Shown piece by piece: positions 35,299 through 37,007 of a stretch of DNA of 37,007 bases. Position 1 is the first letter of the stretch; every line of letters begins with the position of its first letter. Made by a program: the position numbers and the translations under genes. The stretch spans positions 1-37,007 of the forward strand of contig CANJZW010000045.1 in NCBI GenBank assembly GCA_947479475.1, in the 5' to 3' direction. The notes under the pieces were generated by a model, which made no database searches, had not been told where the DNA came from, and saw nothing but the letters and a program-made list of their open reading frames with translations. The stretch is from Chthoniobacteraceae bacterium (GTDB taxonomy: Bacteria; Verrucomicrobiota; Verrucomicrobiia; Chthoniobacterales; Chthoniobacteraceae).

Positions 35299-35772
35299 AT
35301 GTCAGATCTTCAACCAGGTACTCCCGCCCCCGCTTTCCACTCCGTAGCCGTCGGCGGCCCGTACGGAAACGGAACCTCGGTGCGCCTGGCTGATTTTGCA
35401 GGGCAAAACGTCGTCCTCTATTTCTATCCAAAGGACGACACGCCCGGCTGCACCACCCAAGCCTGTGGGCTGCGCGATGTTTGGCAAGAACTCAGCAAAA
35501 AAGCGGTGGTCTTCGGCGTCAGCATCGATCCGGAAAAAAGCCATCGCAAGTTCATTGATAAGTTTGAGTTGCCATTTCCCCTCCTGAGCGACACGACTCA
35601 GGAAATCGTCCAGGCCTACCAAGTCTGGGTGGAAAAAAGCATGTATGGAAAAACCTACATGGGCACCGAACGCTCCACCTTTGTCATCGGGCCGGACGGC
35701 CTGCTAAAGGCGGTCTTTCGAAAAGTGAAGCCCGCGGAACACGCCCAACTCGTGCTGGACGCACTCGGCTAA
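35299..35772 (+). CDS. bcp: Thiol peroxidase, Bcp/PrxQ type
   Basis: This 157-residue peroxiredoxin reduces peroxides with thiols in the cytoplasm. The active-site segment YPKDDTPGCTTQACGLRD has the peroxidatic Cys51 and, five residues on, the resolving Cys56, the arrangement of the alpha2-helix-type Bcp/PrxQ. The rest (GVSIDPEKSHRKFIDKFELP, RSTFVIGPDGLLK) is standard. It precedes the 3D-domain lipoprotein by 29 nt. No Shine-Dalgarno sequence is apparent. Confidence 0.95.
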   Translation: MSDLQPGTPAPAFHSVAVGGPYGNGTSVRLADFAGQNVVLYFYPKDDTPGCTTQACGLRDVWQELSKKAVVFGVSIDPEKSHRKFIDKFELPFPLLSDTTQEIVQAYQVWVEKSMYGKTYMGTERSTFVIGPDGLLKAVFRKVKPAEHAQLVLDALG

Positions 35773-35801
35773 CACCAGCCTCCACACCCACCTTTCTCTC
35801 G

Positions 35802-36374
35802 ATGCGACTTCGCCACCTGCTCCTGCTCGCAACCGCTCTTTTTGTCGCGGCCTGCTCCTCCCCTGCTCGCAAGCTCCCAAAATACGAGAGCCCGCTGGCC
35901 CGGAACCGTTTCCAGACCGTCAAAACCACCGCCTACACTCACACAGAGTCCGACCACCTCGCCTACGGCAACAAATCCGCCCTTGGCACGCCCCTGCGCT
36001 GCGGCCCTGCGGTGCATAGCGCCGCGGCCGATTGGGGCCGCTGGCCGGCCGGCACTGTCTTCAAGCTCTGCAGCACGGGGGAAGTCTTTTTCGTCGACGA
36101 CTACGGCTGGGCTCTCACCGGCCGCAACACCATCGACCTGTACAAACCCAGCCGCAGCGCTATGAACACTTGGGGTGCCCGCATAGAACGCATTGAAATC
36201 TTGCGCTGGGGTGACCCGACTCGTTCCTACAAACGCCTCAAACCCGCGCAACACCACGCCCATATCGCCCAGATGATGCGCGACATCAAACGTTATTGGA
36301 GCCAGCCAATGCGCCCGGCCCAGCCCGAGCCCATCCTGATCGCACTGGGCTCGTCTCTGCCACCCCTGCCTTAG
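35802..36374 (+). CDS. Lipoprotein with 3D (MltA-like) domain
   Basis: This 190-residue envelope protein has a lipoprotein signal with lipobox VAAC at Cys18. TAYTHTESDH (43-52) and the triple-aspartate segment FVDDYGWALTGRNTIDLY (Asp99, Asp100, Asp112) are the signature of the 3D domain, a double-psi beta-barrel related to the catalytic part of lytic transglycosylase MltA and to YocH-type cell-wall proteins. An enzymatic role in peptidoglycan turnover is likely but not proven; the protein is shorter than MltA. It probably shares a transcript with bcp. Confidence 0.87.
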   Translation: MRLRHLLLLATALFVAACSSPARKLPKYESPLARNRFQTVKTTAYTHTESDHLAYGNKSALGTPLRCGPAVHSAAADWGRWPAGTVFKLCSTGEVFFVDDYGWALTGRNTIDLYKPSRSAMNTWGARIERIEILRWGDPTRSYKRLKPAQHHAHIAQMMRDIKRYWSQPMRPAQPEPILIALGSSLPPLP

Positions 36375-36558
36375 TAAGCAGGAAAACTGCAAAGACGCAT
36401 TTCCCCAGCCCCAGGGGCTTCGGAACGATCCGTGTTTCTCCCGTGACTGCCTGCGACCCGGGCAGTCTTACGCCAACCGCAGCTCGGCCGCCCAGGCGCC
36501 GATGCGTCCCCAGCCAGTGTTGCATCGATGCAAAAAATGGCGGGACTTCAGGGTTCGA

Positions 36559-36617
36559 CACCCTTGGTGCACCCAATCACCCTTGGGGCAACCCAATCAT
36601 CCTTGGGGTAACCCACG
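36559..36617. repeat. Three-copy ~20-bp tandem repeat
   Basis: Three imperfect units follow one another: cacccttggtgcacccaat (36559-36577), cacccttggggcaacccaat (36578-36597) and catccttggggtaacccacg (36598-36617). They lie in non-coding DNA after the lipoprotein gene. Confidence 0.9.
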
Positions 36618-36790
36618 TAAACGGCCCGCCGCGGGCGCTCCGACAGGGCGATGTCTGGCGGCTTTCTCCATTCTCAGCCGCGCAAACGCTAAGGCAAACT
36701 CGTTTCAGTTAGTAGCGGTCTAGCAAACGAAACGCGCAAAATCAGACGACACACCGCATCTCGCGCTGGTCCGCAGGAGAGGCTCACTCA

Positions 36791-36840
36791 TTCCCGTTGC
36801 TTCGGGCACATTCGCGTTATTTCGCGTTATTTTACGCTAA
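36791..36840. repeat. 10-bp-phased repeat, including perfect ttcgcgttat duplicate
   Basis: Successive 10-bp segments begin ttcccgttgc, ttcgggcaca, ttcgcgttat, ttcgcgttat, tttacgctaa. The third and fourth are identical (36811-36820 and 36821-36830). The phase is close to one DNA helical turn. Confidence 0.75.
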
Positions 36841-37007
36841 TCCCTGCAAATTAACGCTTTAACCAGACAAACAGCGGCGCCTTGGGAGGCAACAAGAAGA
36901 GGGGTGCGGGGGAACGGAAATCCATGGGCTCGGGAGTTCATCGAATTCAATGGCGGGGGAATTGAAAGGAAGTCCAGAGGAGGCAACAAAACCGGGGCCA
37001 GGCTGCC

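Larger units (their letters stand above)
36375..37007. other. Gene-free right edge with short repeats
   Basis: About 630 nt with no convincing gene. It contains a three-copy tandem repeat (36559-36617), a 10-bp-phased stretch (36791-36840) and an 11-bp direct repeat, ggaggcaacaa, at 36885-36895 and 36979-36989. A frame opening with ATG at 36950 (MAGELKGSPEEATKPGPGC) runs off the window and could be the N-terminus of a further gene. Two minus-strand frames also run in from the edge, so none can be preferred. Confidence 0.6.

Noticed and set aside
36551..36577. T-arm-like sequence (GGGTTCGACACCC), as in a tRNA or tmRNA 3' end
   Set aside because: Only 3-4 stem pairs form, no acceptor stem, anticodon arm or CCA can be folded around it, and it overlaps the tandem repeat.
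36961..37007. Resemblance of ggaagtcc to the conserved P4 strand of RNase P RNA
   Set aside because: The canonical strand is ggaaagtcc with flanking conserved bases; one base is missing and no other RNase P elements are present before it.

Overview
The window is GC-rich, gene-dense bacterial chromosome, about 37 kb, with no phage, IS, rRNA, tRNA or CRISPR signature that I can see. Nearly every gene is a recognisable housekeeping or envelope gene. Several traits point to Verrucomicrobiota (PVC group) as the most likely source. These are a signal peptidase I with a long N-terminal helical extension and a large insertion, a secreted esterase/SMP-30 fusion, a sulfocyanin-like cupredoxin beside a PQQ sugar dehydrogenase, and near-absence of Shine-Dalgarno sequences. 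This placement is inference, because no 16S or other phylogenetic marker is present.

Layout. (1) 406-8802, minus strand: a ten-helix FtsX-type permease with its ATPase; accD coupled to folC; a comF-like phosphoribosyltransferase with a glycine/histidine minisatellite; a histidine phosphatase; and an orphan 101-residue protein with flagellar rod/hook-like ends. (2) 8896-16748, plus strand: a GIY-YIG protein, signal peptidase I, a membrane-anchored small protein, two large tandem paralogous secreted proteins, and a cytoplasmic protein built from about 32-residue repeats, closed by a clear intrinsic terminator. This is the most novel-looking block. (3) 16868-24361, plus strand: an acetate-permease pair (DUF485 + ActP), fabG, overlapping sixA and pgl, a secreted esterase/SMP-30 fusion, and an oxalate/formate-type MFS carrier with its small companion subunit.

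(4) 24404-29774, minus strand: a PQQ sugar dehydrogenase, a hairpin, a cupredoxin with an unusual axial histidine, fdhD, and an FdhF/YdeP-type molybdopterin oxidoreductase. These lie tail to tail with the oxalate/formate carrier, suggesting a C1/oxalate and periplasmic-oxidation neighbourhood. (5) 29997-35060, minus strand: pgsA, der, scpA, scpB and pheA in one direction, the last three coupled by 1-nt spacing or a 4-nt overlap. (6) 35299-36374, plus strand: a Bcp-type peroxiredoxin and a 3D-domain lipoprotein. The last ~630 bp and first ~405 bp hold no convincing gene; the right tail carries short tandem and 10-bp-phased repeats.

The strongest leads for something undescribed are the 32-residue solenoid protein, the duplicated secreted pair beside signal peptidase, the orphan flagellar-like protein, and the cupredoxin whose axial methionine is replaced by histidine.
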